Assembly (NCBI GenBank): GCA_027422505.1
Contig: JAPQWV010001071.1
Location: 1-64,000, forward strand
DNA length: 64,000 nucleotides
Reading direction: 5' to 3'
Source: Craterostigma plantagineum
Taxonomy: Eukaryota; Streptophyta; Magnoliopsida; Lamiales; Linderniaceae
The notes under the pieces were generated by a model. The model searched no databases. It was not told the DNA's origin and was given only the letters and a program-made list of their open reading frames with translations. This document shows, piece after piece, positions 45,481 to 57,414 of the stretch. Every line of letters starts with the position of its first letter. Positions within the stretch are counted from its first letter, which is position 1. The position numbers and the translations under genes were made by a program.

Positions 45481-47300
45481 ATAGCTATGATGTATCCTCG
45501 TGTGGTTGCTCGCATCTCTAGCCAACCGTGTATATGGAGCAACCCGAAATACCATACACGCCGGGATGTTTGGCTGCTCTCGTCACATACCAGTCATGAG
45601 TGTGGAGCAGCTCTCCTAGTACCTACCCATGCTGGGACATCTGCAAAACATTATCTGGACTTTGGTACCCATTTTTGGATGGGTCCCCCTTATTAGCAGA
45701 AAAACTGATTAAGCACATAAGGTGTCAAATCTTTTCCTAAATCATCCATTAATGTAGCTTTAGGTACCCATTTAGGACTAATTTGACACGGCTATGACAT
45801 TTCAGCACAGACTGTTATTCGAGAAGATTTAAAAAAATTTTCTCCAAAGCCAGTCGCATAAGATGTTTCTCAGACTTAACATGGACTGAATATTGCAGGA
45901 AGGCATAAGAACATATAGCACAATAGGCATTGTTAGTACATGAAATGTTCTTCCTACGTGAAGTGTTCACACGATTCACATCAAAAATGATGATTTATAG
46001 TGAATTTACTAGAATGATTAACATTTTTGGACGGGTAAGTAATTCCACTTCTATCATTCTTTAAAGAATGAGATGTTTTGGGGCTTGAGAAGTTCGCTTG
46101 CTTGAGCTTGAAACTTCTTCTTTGTAAGCTTTCTTTTTGATAGGAACAGGAGAGGAGAAATCTTGAACAGTTTCGACTTTAATTTTGGAAGTATAATTTT
46201 GATTTTCCTTTCTCATTCCTAATCTTTATTTGATCCTTAGCACTTTTAAGCGCTTTACTTTTACTCAAGGTTTCAGCTTCAGTCAAAATGACTTAGAATT
46301 AATACAAGCATTAACAGTTTTAGTCACCGATGACTTAGAATTAGTAGAAGTCGTTGCGATGGTAGGAATAAGGTCATCCGTTTGCGTCCCTTTATCATGT
46401 TTTGAGATCGAGGAAGCTTTAAGATTAGATATATCCGTTACAAGTGTATTCTTTTCTGCTTCAAAATTCTTTCTTTCCGTTTCTAATGTAGAATTTAAAT
46501 CCTCTACTTTCTTAAGAATATGAGGTATATCGACGGAAGATGAATTTTAGAATGATCAGATATTGCTTCCTTAGTCTTAGAGGTCGCAAGAAGATTTTCC
46601 AAATTCTTTTTTGATCTTAGTATAGAGCTTCGTACGTTCTACATGTAAGAGAAAGCATGGTTATTTGGAGCTGTATTCTTCGGCTGACAGGTCCAGACTC
46701 TTAGTTAATTTACTAACCTTAGTATTAGATTTTTCTAGTTGGGCTTCTAGATTAGCGACTTTCTCATTTGCATGCAACATACAATTAAGGCTACCTCTCT
46801 CTTTGAGACTCTTAAGCAAAACAAATGTAGTTGTGGCTAGCTTGCCTCTAATTCTTTTACTAACTATGCTTCTCTAAGGGAATATACTTAGTCTCGCTAA
46901 TATTGGGTCTCTTAGATATTTCTTCTATTTTCGCACTAGAGCTCCTAAGCTTAAATTCGTGACTAGCTATTTCCTCTTGGGACTTAGTTAATTTACCTCT
47001 AACTCTCTTGTATTTTTCTGCTCATTTTTCATGTTAGCATACCTAGTTTGTAAGGATTCTAACATGTAGAGTTAGGGATTTCTACTTCCTTGGAAGATGT
47101 GTTAGTTTCATCTTCATGGTGTGCCATCAAAGCCAAGTGCGCCGTTTGTTCGGAGTTTATAGTCTCTCGCTTCTTTGAGTGTGCCTTGGTCTTTGTGGAG
47201 CTTCTTAATTAATCGTAGTTGACGCCCAAACTCCTTTAGCATTTCGTCAATGTCAGAGTCAATGTCGTCGGAGCTAGTAATCGAGTAGGCGTCCACTTGT
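45480..47300 (-). pseudogene. Element F: gag-like coiled-coil region
   Basis: A start at 47296 reads MDAYSITSSDDIDSDIDEML, then Lys/Glu/Leu-rich coiled-coil text: KYKRVRGKLTKSQEEIA, KVANLEAQLEKSNTKVSKL and LNSTLETERKNFEAEKN (to about 46340). Further down, PIQKWVPKSR (about 45690-45655) and SPKWVPK (about 45775) resemble the KWVPK motifs after the Gag knuckle in Sirevirus-like polyproteins. Many frameshifts are present. The assignment is by pattern only. Confidence 0.5.
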
Positions 47301-48573
47301 GTTTATATTATTTATTTAAATTTCGGTTGGATATTTGATCGTCGACGCGCTTTGTAGATTTGAATGGCTTGTGAAAATGAGTTCGAAAATGTGATCGAAA
47401 ATGTTTCCGGAAAATATCTATGCAATAATAAGTTCGAGATGTGTACGAAATGCAATAGTGAGTTGAGTTAGAAAATGTGTTCCAAAAGTTTTTTTTTCAT
47501 AATGATTAGTAATGATTAGCGATGATGAAGTAATGAAAAGTCAAATGATCACAATATATACACGTTTATAAGTGAGTTATATGTATATATGTTTAATAAT
47601 GTGAGATGCTAATGTATGGAAGGAAAACGATGTATGTGGGTGATATTAAAGGTTGCTGAGATGTCTGAATGAGTTTCAATAATGAGTGTGTCTATATATA
47701 TATTTATGTGAGTGATTGAAACTTCGATATGTATGTTTCGATCATGAGTAGTTTCGAATTTCTGAATGTTTGGATTATGAGAAGTTCGAAGCCATGTTTA
47801 TCGAAAGTCTTCAATTCAACTGATTTTCGCAAGGTGGTTTTTGGAATGATAGAATTTCGAAAGATGAGGGAGCTGGTTTTCGAAAGGCATTTTCGCATGG
47901 TTTGTATTTTCGAAATTGCTGGTTTTCAAATGACAAAGTTTCGAAGTGGGTTTTGAAAACGAAAACTTATCATGCACGAACACACAAAAAAACGATCCCA
48001 AACCAAAAATTGTTTAAATTGGGTCTGGACAATGATCTAAACACTTACACTCAATCAACATCAAAAACACCAAAGCATATAAAAATTTCGAAAACTAATG
48101 AAGAACACGAAGAACATCCAAAAATATTATTTCGAAAATTCTCAAATCTGAGCGCGCTTTACTCTGATACCACTTGTTGGTCCGTTTATATCCAACTAAA
48201 GCATGTTTCAAGCAATTAAACCACGGAAATAGATGGAAGAAATCACTTAGCGTGGGGTGTGTGCGTGCATTCTTGAGGAGGGGTTGGGATGCTCGTTCTC
48301 TACAAGTTCTCTTTCTATTATTGATCACGCACAAGACTTCTAACTATGTGTTAGTGTTTTAGTATTTGTACCACATGTTGGTATATAATACTTGGGCCCT
48401 TGTAAGCCATTACAATTCTAAGCTCACTGGGCTTAGAAACATTAAAGCCCAATTCACTTAACTAAAATAGAAGACTAATATAAAATAATTAATTGAACAC
48501 AATAAATAATTCCTAACACATTCGAATTCCCTATTCGAATTTTTCTATGTGGAGTTAATGGGAAATCCTCACA

Positions 48574-49960
48574 AAACTCCATCTTCTCCGTCAACTCCAG
48601 CCTAGATCCTTAGAACTCAACGCCTTTGATCAGAGGGCGTTTACACACCCAACCAGCTCCAGGCAATAACTGAACTTTCTGCCTGGAATTGGCTTGGTGA
48701 GCATGTGAGAGGGGTTATGATATGTGACCTTCTTAATCTCCTGTTTCTACCACCTCAGATGAAATCTAATCTAACATCAACATGCTTCCTTCTTTCATGA
48801 TGAACACTGTCCTTGGCTAGGTGACTGCTCCCTGATTATCACAAAACAATCTATTTTCTGTGGTTTCATCGTCAGTTCTTCAGCAACTCCTCTTAGCCAA
48901 ATTGCTTCCTTCACAGCCTCTGTCAATGCCATATACTTTGCCTTAGTTATCTACTATGCTACCACCCTTTGCAGTGTAGCCTTCCAACTTATGGCTGTTC
49001 CAAATGCTGTAAAGCGAAACCAGTTAATGACTTCCTCGTGTCCATGCAACCAGCATAATCAGAGTCTACAAATCCTTCAATGTAGTTTCTGCTGTCTGCA
49101 TCTGATTTCCTGCTTCTAAATACCAGTCCCTTTCCCAAGGCCCTCTTACATACCTCAGTGCCCATTTGAGAGCTTCCCAATGGATCTTCCTAGGTTTATC
49201 CATGAATCTGCTCACCATACTGAGAGCATATGCAAGGTCAGGTCTGGTACAGACCATTGCACACATCACAGATCCTAAAGCATTTGCATATGGTATCTTC
49301 AGCATATACTAAGCTTCCTCTTCAGACATCTCCTCAGTTCCCTTGCTCAGTTTGAAATGTGCTCCCAGTGGTGTCATCATTGCCTTAGATTCTCCCATCT
49401 CAAACCTGTTCAGCACTGATGTCAAAATATCCTTTCTGATGCAATTTTAGACTGCCCTACGCTCCGTTTCTGACTATTTCCATTCCTAATATCTTCTTAG
49501 CTGGCCCAAGATCTTTCATCTCAAATTCAGATTTAGGAGTTCCTTGACAGCATTCAACTCAACCATCTCACATGCTACTAGCAGGTCATCTACATATAAG
49601 AGCAAGTAGCGATTTTTCTGATTTTTACCTCTTCTGTAGTATACTTGCTTTTCTTGAACTTGTTCCCAAGCATGAACATGTTAAACCTCTTATTCCATTG
49701 CCTTGGACTTGCTTCAGACCACAGAGAGATTTTCCCAATCTGCAGACTTGATTCTCAGTTCCTGATTTGACAAATCCCTCTGGCTGGTTCATGAATATCA
49801 CCTCATCCAGTACACCATACATGAATGCAGTCTTCAGATCTAACTGCTCAAGTTCCAGGTTGAATTGTGCCACCAAGGACATCAGCAGTCTTATTGACCT
49901 TTGTTTCACAACTGGAGAGAATACCTCACTGTAGTCTATTCCCTCTTTTTTTGAGTGAAA
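48574..49960 (-). pseudogene. Copia element E: reverse transcriptase and RNase H
   Basis: 49909-49625 reads FNLELEQLDLKTAFMYGVL and QVCRLGKSLCGLKQV. 49305-49066 reads VMCAMVCTRPDLAYALSMVS and WEALKWALRYVRG. 49180-48989 has DSDYAGCMDTRKSLTGFA of RNase H. The YVDD region (~49590) and the C-terminal half of RNase H (48700-48980) are readable only in shifted frames. Confidence 0.84.
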
Positions 49961-50269
49961 CTCGAGCTACCAATCTGGCTTTGTACCTCACCTTGGTATC
50001 TGCCTATTCCTTCTTATAAATCCCCTTGCAGCTTATTGTTTCTGATTCTGGGGCTTATCCACCAATTCCCATGTTTCATTTTTCACCAATGATGCCATTT
50101 CCTCATTCATGGCTGATTTCCTACTGTTTCCTTCTCTGCTCCTGACAGCTTCTTGATATGATCTTAGCTCTTCACCAACTTCTTTAGCCATCAGAAAAGC
50201 AAAGGCAATTACATCAGCCTTTCCATATCTTGTGGGGGCTCGGGTTTCCCTCCTTACTCGATCTCTAGC

Positions 50270-51330
50270 TTACATATACCCAGAGATATCATTTTCAGAG
50301 GAATAATCTGCCTCATCTCCATTCTCTGATATATGTGCTTCATGGTTTTCAGGAGCATCATCACTAGCTTCACCCTGAACTGGCTGTGTACTACTTATGG
50401 GGTCGTGCTCCACCTCAGTTTGTACCTTTTCTAAGTAATCAGATACATCATGTTCCTCAATTTTCTCAGCTGCAGACTTCTTCTCAAGATAGGCCATCTG
50501 ATCCCTACTTAAGAAACACTTCTTCATACCAGTTTCCAACCTCCACAGTTTGTAACATTTTACACCCTCAGAATACCCAATAAAAATGGATTTAACTGCC
50601 CTGGGCTCTAGCTTATCTCTCCTTATATGTGCATAAGATGCAGCCAAAGACCTTCAAGTGTTGTCGTATTGGCTTGGAACTAGTCCACAGTTCCTCAGGT
50701 GTCTTGTAGCCTATAGCAGTAGAGGGTGATCTGTTAACTAGTAGGTTGCAGTAGCTATGGCTTCTGCCCAAAAGGTCTTGGGTAATCCGGCACTGATCAG
50801 TATATACCTATTTCTTCTAGCAAATTCATTCTTTCAGCTAGCCCATTCTGTTGAGGGGTGTATGAGATAGTTCTGTGCTACTTATCCCTCATCTTCACAG
50901 AACCTGTTAAAGGCACTCGAGCAGAATTCAAGTCCATTGTCCGTTCTCAGCATTTTCACCTTCTTGGCAAACTACAGCTCAAACAATTTTCTTCCAGAGC
51001 TTGAATTTTTCTAGTGCTTCATCCTTTGTTTTCAGCATGATTGTCCAAGCCTTTCTGCTATAGCCATCTATGATGGACATAAAGTACCTAGCTCCACCAT
51101 GAGATGGTACAGTTTCAGGTCCCCAAAGGTCTGCATGAAGGTAATCTCGTGGAGCATTATATGTGTGTTTCCAATTTCAAACCTCACTCTATGTGACTTC
51201 CCAAACATGCAATTCTCACATAATTTCAGCTTATCCAGCTTCTCTGTTCCCAACAGTCCTTGCTTTGACAGCGCAATCAGTCCTTTCTCACTCGCATGGG
51301 CCAATCTTCTATGCCAGAGACTTGCTTGAT
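50270..51330 (-). pseudogene. Copia element E: integrase
   Basis: 51304-51068 carries the zinc-domain end (KLKLCENCMFGKSHRVRF). The core between 51050 and 50650 is split by stops. 50647-50270 reads AHIRRDKLEPRAVKSIFIGY, GVKCYKLWRLE, then an acidic linker. No uninterrupted D-D-E core remains. Confidence 0.82.
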
Positions 51331-51659
51331 CACACTAAGTATATGCCACAACAGCTGTTCCAGCAACTGTTGAGCCTAGAAGTGAATAAACTCCATTTCT
51401 TTTGACTCCCTTCATCTTCTGAAGTGATCATCTGAGAACTCTCATCTGTCCATTCCTGGTTTCTATCACATATCCAAGGTCATCTAACACTCCACCTGAT
51501 ATCAGATTCCTTCTAAGTTCAGGTATATATCTCACATTTTCAAGAATAACTCACTGCCTGTATGCACTTTCAGCCTTACTGATCCAGTTCCTTGTATCCT
51601 GCATGGAGTATCATTTCCTAGCAGCACCCTACCTCCTTCAGTCCGCCTAAAATTAGTGA

Positions 51660-52460
51660 GCCATGACCTATTAGAGGTCATGTAAAAAAACATCCTGAGT
51701 CCATCAAACACTCATGCTTCTTATTGACTTCAGTCACATTCAACAATTCACCAGAATCATATCCGTCTACCACCGCTGATACCTCACCTTTATCCTTATA
51801 CTTTTCCCCAGATCCCTTGCCTCTCTTGGGACACAATCTCCTAATATGTCCTTCCTCATGGCAGTAGCAGCATTTGATCAGACTTTGATCTGGATTTTTT
51901 GTTTTCTTGTAGTCTCTGGTGTGATCTTGCCCTGACATTCAGACTTTCACCAGGACTCTGTGACTTAATCTCAGCTCATTTGTTCAGCTTCCTTGAGTAG
52001 ATTGCAGACAGCACATCTTCGAGACTCAGCTCCTCATGTGCATATAGAAAAGTTTCTTCGAAATGATCATAGCCCTTTGGCAATACAGCACAACTTGATC
52101 CCTCGATCTCCACCTCAATATTCTCCAGATCAAGGATCAGCTTACTTCCATTTGTCAAGCTGCTCTTCAATTGGCTTGTCTTCATCCATTTATAGGAGTA
52201 CAAAGCTTGCTTCAGGTACAGTCTGTTGCCAGTGATTTAGTCATATAGAAACTCTCTAGCTTCGACCACAAGGCAGCCACAGTGTCTTCCTTAGCTACCT
52301 GCCTCAATACCTTATCTCCTAGAGACAGAATAATGACACTGTGAGCTTTCTCAATCATTGATTTCTTCTCCGATGCTGTCAATTGCGCAGGCATTGATGC
52401 CTCATCCTTCAGTGCTTTTGTTGAGTGAACAGTGCTCTCATCTTCATCCTCCATAGGCTG
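51660..52460 (-). pseudogene. Copia element E: gag, zinc knuckle and protease start
   Basis: 52454-52212 reads SEKKSMIEKAHSVIILSLGD and LWSKLESFYMTKSL. 52203-51976 continues LENIEVEIEGSSCAVLPKGY and HFEETFLYAHEELSLEDV. The knuckle CCYCHEEGHIRRLCPKR lies near 51870-51820. HECLMDSGCFFT at 51710-51678 is the protease motif. The whole is the same gag type as element A. Confidence 0.85.
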
Positions 52461-52974
52461 AAGTCATTCAGACCAGTGAACTTCTCCACCTCGAATCGAG
52501 TGAGCTTATTTTTTCTCGATCAATAGCTTGATTCAATTTTCTTCAACAGCGTGGTAAGAGTCCGTGCTCACCGCACCAATTGTTGTGGATTCAGCTCAAT
52601 TAACACCAAATAATAACCTAAAATTGAATCACGGTCGAGTTGACTCAATCTGAATACAGCAATGTAAAATTGACAAGCAGATATACGTGGTTCGGCTAAT
52701 GAGTTTGCCTACGTCCACGGTCCAAGGATCCAAACTTTATTGATGATCGTCGATCGGAGTTTTACAGAGCTCTTCGCAAACTACAGCTCTCGTGTTTTCA
52801 AATTTCCCTCTAGCTCACACTATCGAAAATTACACACACAAAAGTTATCGGTTCACACACAACTCACGCCCTTTCTATGTTCAGGTTTTTGCGCGAGTTT
52901 TAAACCTAAGAGAATCGCCGATGCTGCCAGCGACTTCATCAGTATCCAACAGCATTCCATTCGAATTTCTTATT

Positions 52975-53756
52975 TGAAGGCGGTCCCACACACAATGGAT
53001 AAAAATCACTAAGTTATATACGGATGTTGGACGTGATGTTGGGTTAACACTCACTCTCACTTTTAAAGCACAGCGGAATAGCAAGAACTTAGCGACGAAA
53101 TGAAACGAACACACACGATGTTTTTATGCAGCAAGTCAAATAACTTGCTGCGAATCCACTATAAAGATGGATTACAAACTATCACGAAAAGATAGTTCAA
53201 AACTAGTCTAGCAAAAACCTACGAATCAATAAAGAATTCAGCAACTGCTAGACTACAAAGAAAAACTCTTTCAAGGAATATTCTCTCTCAGAGATGCTCT
53301 CACTTTCGCTCTGTGTTCGTCCTCTCAAAGTCCGTACTTTCAATCGGTTAAGTCTTCTCGACTTATATACTCCTTCGACTTGTGAAAGACTTGTTCCAAC
53401 GACTTAGCAACTTCCCACAACGTCCACTAACGTCCACTAAGTGTATTTGGACAGTTAGTGACCGTTGCAGCTCGACTTGGTCAGCTTGGTTGCTCAGTCT
53501 TCACTTGCTCTCTAAGCTTCCTATTTTTAGTATGCTTCACTCCTATTTTCGCTCTAGCTCTTCTACACTTCTTCCACGCGGTTTGATCCGTTCAATCCCT
53601 TGATTAAGTCCTGCAAAACACTAGAAAAATTCCACGTCATCAATTAAATAGGTTTTGGGCATGAAAGATAAAACCAGGAAAGGGAACATTCTCGGCCAAC
53701 TGACGTTGACTAGAATGTTACCCAACATTGTTTCAGTTGAAAGCTCAACATCAACA
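52975..53756 (-). repeat. 3' LTR of copia element G
   Basis: 782 bp, plus ends TGAAGGCGGTCCC and CATCAACA. It contains ATGTTGG...GATGTTGGGTTAACA at 53023-53049 and GAATGTTACCCAACATT at 53713-53729. Confidence 0.95.
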
Positions 53757-54249
53757 ATCTCCCCCTTTTTATCTTTCTTCCAAAACCAATGCAGAAGCTA
53801 TCCTTAGTAATTCTCCCCCTGAAGGCAACATCCACTCAACCACAAACAAAAATGGTTAGAGTTAGTCGAAAAAGAGAATAGCACTAAAAAACTATTAAAA
53901 GTACTAAAGAAAATTAGTACACGCCTTAGAGGTCCTGAAACAAACATCTCCAAAACAAAAAAATAGACATGGTCCAAATCAAAGCAAACACAGAAAATAA
54001 GAACCAGGCATGCAAACACAAGCAAAAATGCGCATGCACAAAATCGATGTCTAAGTGTTTAGACTGTCGATGGGTTCTTCCACTTCAGCTCCGTTTTGAC
54101 CTTCAGCTCCTTCATCTTGTTCATCTCCCCTTGCTTGATCTCCGCCCGCACCTGCCCTTCTTCACTCGGTCCCGCTCGATCCTCAGTCCTCTGCTCAGCG
54201 CTCGCTGCTTCTGCCCTATCTCCCCCTTTTTGGGAAGAAATGAGCCTTC
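53757..54249 (-). other. Element G: 3' untranslated region and purine tract
   Basis: Starts with ATCTCCCCCTTTTT on the plus strand, the complement of an AAAAAGGGGGAGA polypurine tract. No gene is seen between it and the end of the third ORF. Confidence 0.8.
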
Positions 54250-56277
54250 TCAACGCATCCTTTGAGCCACCAACGCTGCGATGGACTCATCAAGCGCTCT
54301 AAGTGCCTGTTCTGCCACAGATGTTGCCCCAACATCTTGGTCAACATCATGCTCAGGGCTGCGCCAGGGCAGATCTACTACTCTTCCAGAGTCTGCCAAA
54401 TGACTTGGCTGGACAGGATACGGGCTCCTCTGAGTGATTATCGAGTCTCGCCGTGTGGGTTGGAATCCACCTTGTAGAAGTACTCCGTAGATGATCGAGG
54501 GATAAGGGAGAACCCCCTTCCCTATCTTCTCAGCTTGGTTGGACATATTGTCCAGAATGTACTTCCCCCAGTTAATAGGCAGATTTTGACCAAGGGCAAA
54601 CAACAAATGCGCCATGGTCTCAGTCACCCTGACCTCATTAGAAGTAGGCAGCCAACTACATACCCCAATTTTAAACAAGACCGAATATAGGGATGTAAGA
54701 GAACGACCCGCACAGTTTCCTACCCACTTGGACACTCTACCCCCGGTAATAACCTAACCACAACATCATTATCATATTCATACCCCATTTCTACCTCAGG
54801 AGTACGAAGAAATCGATTTATAGCACTAGCCGACATGTCATAAAGACTCCCCCTCAGAAAAACCTTCCCATATTTCTTAGACTCAACATCAGCCACATTA
54901 AAGAACAAGTTAGCATATACCTCTCGGACGACACTGTCACAGTACGTCCCCAAGCTCGTCACCATGTGCCCGAGATGCCGTGACTCCAGGAATTGCATCA
55001 CGCCGTACTTCCTGAAGCTCACTTCATCCACGACCCGCTCCACCCTAAAGAGTCTCTGACTCAGGGAACTCCACAGTTGCTCGTTGGCTGGACGGTAAAA
55101 TTTGCGGCTGGGCAATGGATTCTCCCCATCTGAGTCTTCCAATGTTGGGTCAACATCAGACTCAACATTCCCTTCAATGACTGGCACAGGGAGGCATCTC
55201 GGTGACTTGCGGCTGGTTGAGGTGCACTTTCCGTCCTAGCTCTCTTTGCTGGCTGGTCATCACTCTCCATGGGGCGTTTGCCTGCGCGCTTCTCCACCCT
55301 TTTCTTCAAGGACTCTAAGGTCTCAGCTAGTTCTGCCTCTTCATCGTCGTTGCTCTCTGATTGTTCTGAGGCGGTGAAGGACTCCGAGTCAGAGGGCGGC
55401 GTCTCTCCCCCTGAAAGTTTGAAGTCCTCATCTGAGCTCTCCGAGTCGACGCTATCGTAGGTGGTGGAGTCGACGACCGTGTCAATCGAGTCGCTGGAAA
55501 GATCAATAGGGTCGTCGGCATTGGAGGTTGGGTTCAGCGCTCGGCGAATGCGTCCACTTCGGCGCTTCTTCTGCACAGGAGCTGGAGCCTTGGCCTGGGA
55601 ATTTGATCCCTTCTTCTTAGAGCTTCCTGGCCGAGGCTTCTTCGACTTTTGGGCAGACGCTGTCGTCGACTGTGAAGGAGGAACAGACGACGGCGCTGGG
55701 ACATAAATTGCGCCTCCCACCAAGCTTGTCTGGACTGGCCGTGGCTGGGATGAAGTCGTACTGACCGGAATGTCGGCGAAAGTGAAGACCGGCGGCGGAA
55801 TCGTCTGTCTGGGAGCGACTGTGGCCAGAAGACATGGGCCAGTGGAAACAGAGGTTTCCACCGCCTGAGAATTTGGCGCTGTCGGCTCGTCACCTCCAAT
55901 TGGGGCTCCAGATTCAGGAATTGCCCCCGATGAGCTTGGTGGCGCGTCATCCTTGCGGTTTCTTCGCCGTTTTTGGAGCGATTGGAGACTGATTCTCAGA
56001 GGCACGTCATCATCGTCACTTTCTTGGCTTGGCGTCATTGCTGGAGTTTCTTGACTAGGGTTTGCCGTTTGTGGTCTTGCTGTGGCACTTCTGTGGTTTG
56101 CGGTGGTGGAGCTTGTTCGGCGGCTTGAGGCGGTGGTCTGACTGGCCTGAGTGGCTGGAATGGCCCGGTGTAGATCACGATTTCCATGGGACCTGGAATC
56201 ACTTGCAGAGGTACTGGATGAACAGGGTTAGAATCGAATGTTGGGTCAACATTCGGTTGAGATGATGAGCTCGACAT
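54250..56277 (-). CDS. Element G third ORF: acidic Ser-rich N-terminus plus plant-transposon-type domain
   Basis: ATG at 56277 (MSSSSSQPNVDPTFDSN), stop at 54250, about 670 residues across four overlapping frames. Residues ~80-390 are Pro/Ser/Asp/Glu-rich with basic patches (KKRRSGRIRRALN; KRPMESDDQPAKRAR), which look like nuclear localisation signals. From about 55100 the text is globular: FYRPANEQLWSSLSQR, EVYANLFFNVADVESKKYG, DMSASAINRFLRTPE, ILDNMSNQAEKIG. This resembles the 'putative plant transposon protein' domain (PF20167 type) found in ORFs of plant retroelements. I see no signal peptide or membrane segment, so it does not look like an envelope. Breaks near 56084, 55190 and 54733 each lie at a short G/C run. 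Function unknown. Confidence 0.65.
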
Positions 56278-57414
56278 GATTTCAGCAAGAAAAAGTGAAT
56301 CTAGGTCGAAAATATGAAAACCCTAAGTACTGAGATGGAAGAGAGACGATTTTTCAGAGAAAAGTAACTGTGATAGGAAGAGAACGAAGTGGAGCAAGTG
56401 GGACGATATGACAGTTAAATAAAATCATATAATCCACCACACTTAAGTCGACCTAGTCACAACGGTCACTGTAGCAGTTTTTAAGCTAATCACGGAGTTA
56501 ATGAACATATAAGTAACCGTTGAGCAAAGGGGAAAAACCGCATGAATTGGATAAGTACACACTAAGTCATGATTTTTCAAAAACATGAACCTAAAAATAC
56601 TATATGACTAATCCAATTACACGAGCACATAGGAGCAAGTTTGAGACTAGGTCATGCGAGTAAAAAGGAGCACTTCAGACCACGTTTCTACCAAAAAGAC
56701 CACTAAGTCAAAAGTCAAGGTAGAATCAAGATATACTAACCGTTTGAGCGACTTCGATGAGCACATAGAGACAAGTGTAACACGCTGTTCTTCGAAACTT
56801 CTAATGCAAATCTGAGAGATTTCTAAAATAGACAAACAAGACTAACAAAAAAACCAGTACTCAAGACAGACACGAATAAAGACGAAAGCACAGAATGTAG
56901 CAATATCAAATCGACAGTCACACATGTTGCCCTAACATTTGACTCAACATTCTAATTCCGTAATCCTAGACTTATCTGCTTAATTCTTCTCAAAATCAGT
57001 ACCCTTTATTTCTACCCTTTCACCTCATATATCCAACCGAAATTATGCACTGCCCTTATACCCTCAGCCTCAAGGTTCGGATTTTTGTCGCATAGTATAC
57101 ATCGTCACCGCGAATGCCGTGTACCTAAGGAATCTTATTACCAAATACCTATATCTAGCCGAGAGTTTATGAGCATGCTAACACACAAAAAGGATTGGTT
57201 TTTAGTCGCAAAGAGTACATCGTCACAGCGAATGCCGTGTACCTAGGGACGTATTACCAAGAGCCTATAAAAGAGGGATCGGTTTCATTTAGGGAGCAAT
57301 CAAGAAGAATCAAGTCATTTCACAGGAAAACAGAACAGAATATCAAACCAAACATTAAAGCTGTAACAATCAAATTCGACATATGCTATGTTGATCCAAA
57401 TGTTGGACCAACAT
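56278..57414 (-). promoter_or_regulatory. Element G spacer between pol and third ORF, with tandem 87-bp repeat
   Basis: Two copies of an ~87-bp sequence lie at about 57076-57165 and 57192-57278 (shared core ACATCGTCAC(C/A)GCGAATGCC). The 56278-56400 segment reads on the minus strand like a plant leader (TCTCTCTTCCATCTC, then TTAGGGTTTTC) just before the ATG. Palindrome copies lie at 56923-56951 and 57398-57416. A separate or spliced message is possible; no donor/acceptor pair was settled. Confidence 0.45.

Larger units (their letters stand above)
42560..48518 (-). mobile_element. Copia-like element F, probably non-autonomous
   Basis: 5.96 kb with LTRs at 42560-42890 (331 bp) and 48175-48518 (344 bp) and a perfect target duplication CATTC (42555-42559, 48519-48523). 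The purine tract (plus ATCTCCCCTTTG after 42890) and primer site TGGTATCAGAGT (minus, ending at 48173) fix the minus orientation. Inside I find only gag-like coiled-coil sequence (45700-47300) and no protease, integrase, RT or RNase H motif. Confidence 0.88.

Noticed and set aside
55534..55950. Minus-strand and plus-strand frames overlapping the third ORF of G
   Set aside because: They lie inside the acidic Ser/Pro-rich part in other frames and show no family pattern.
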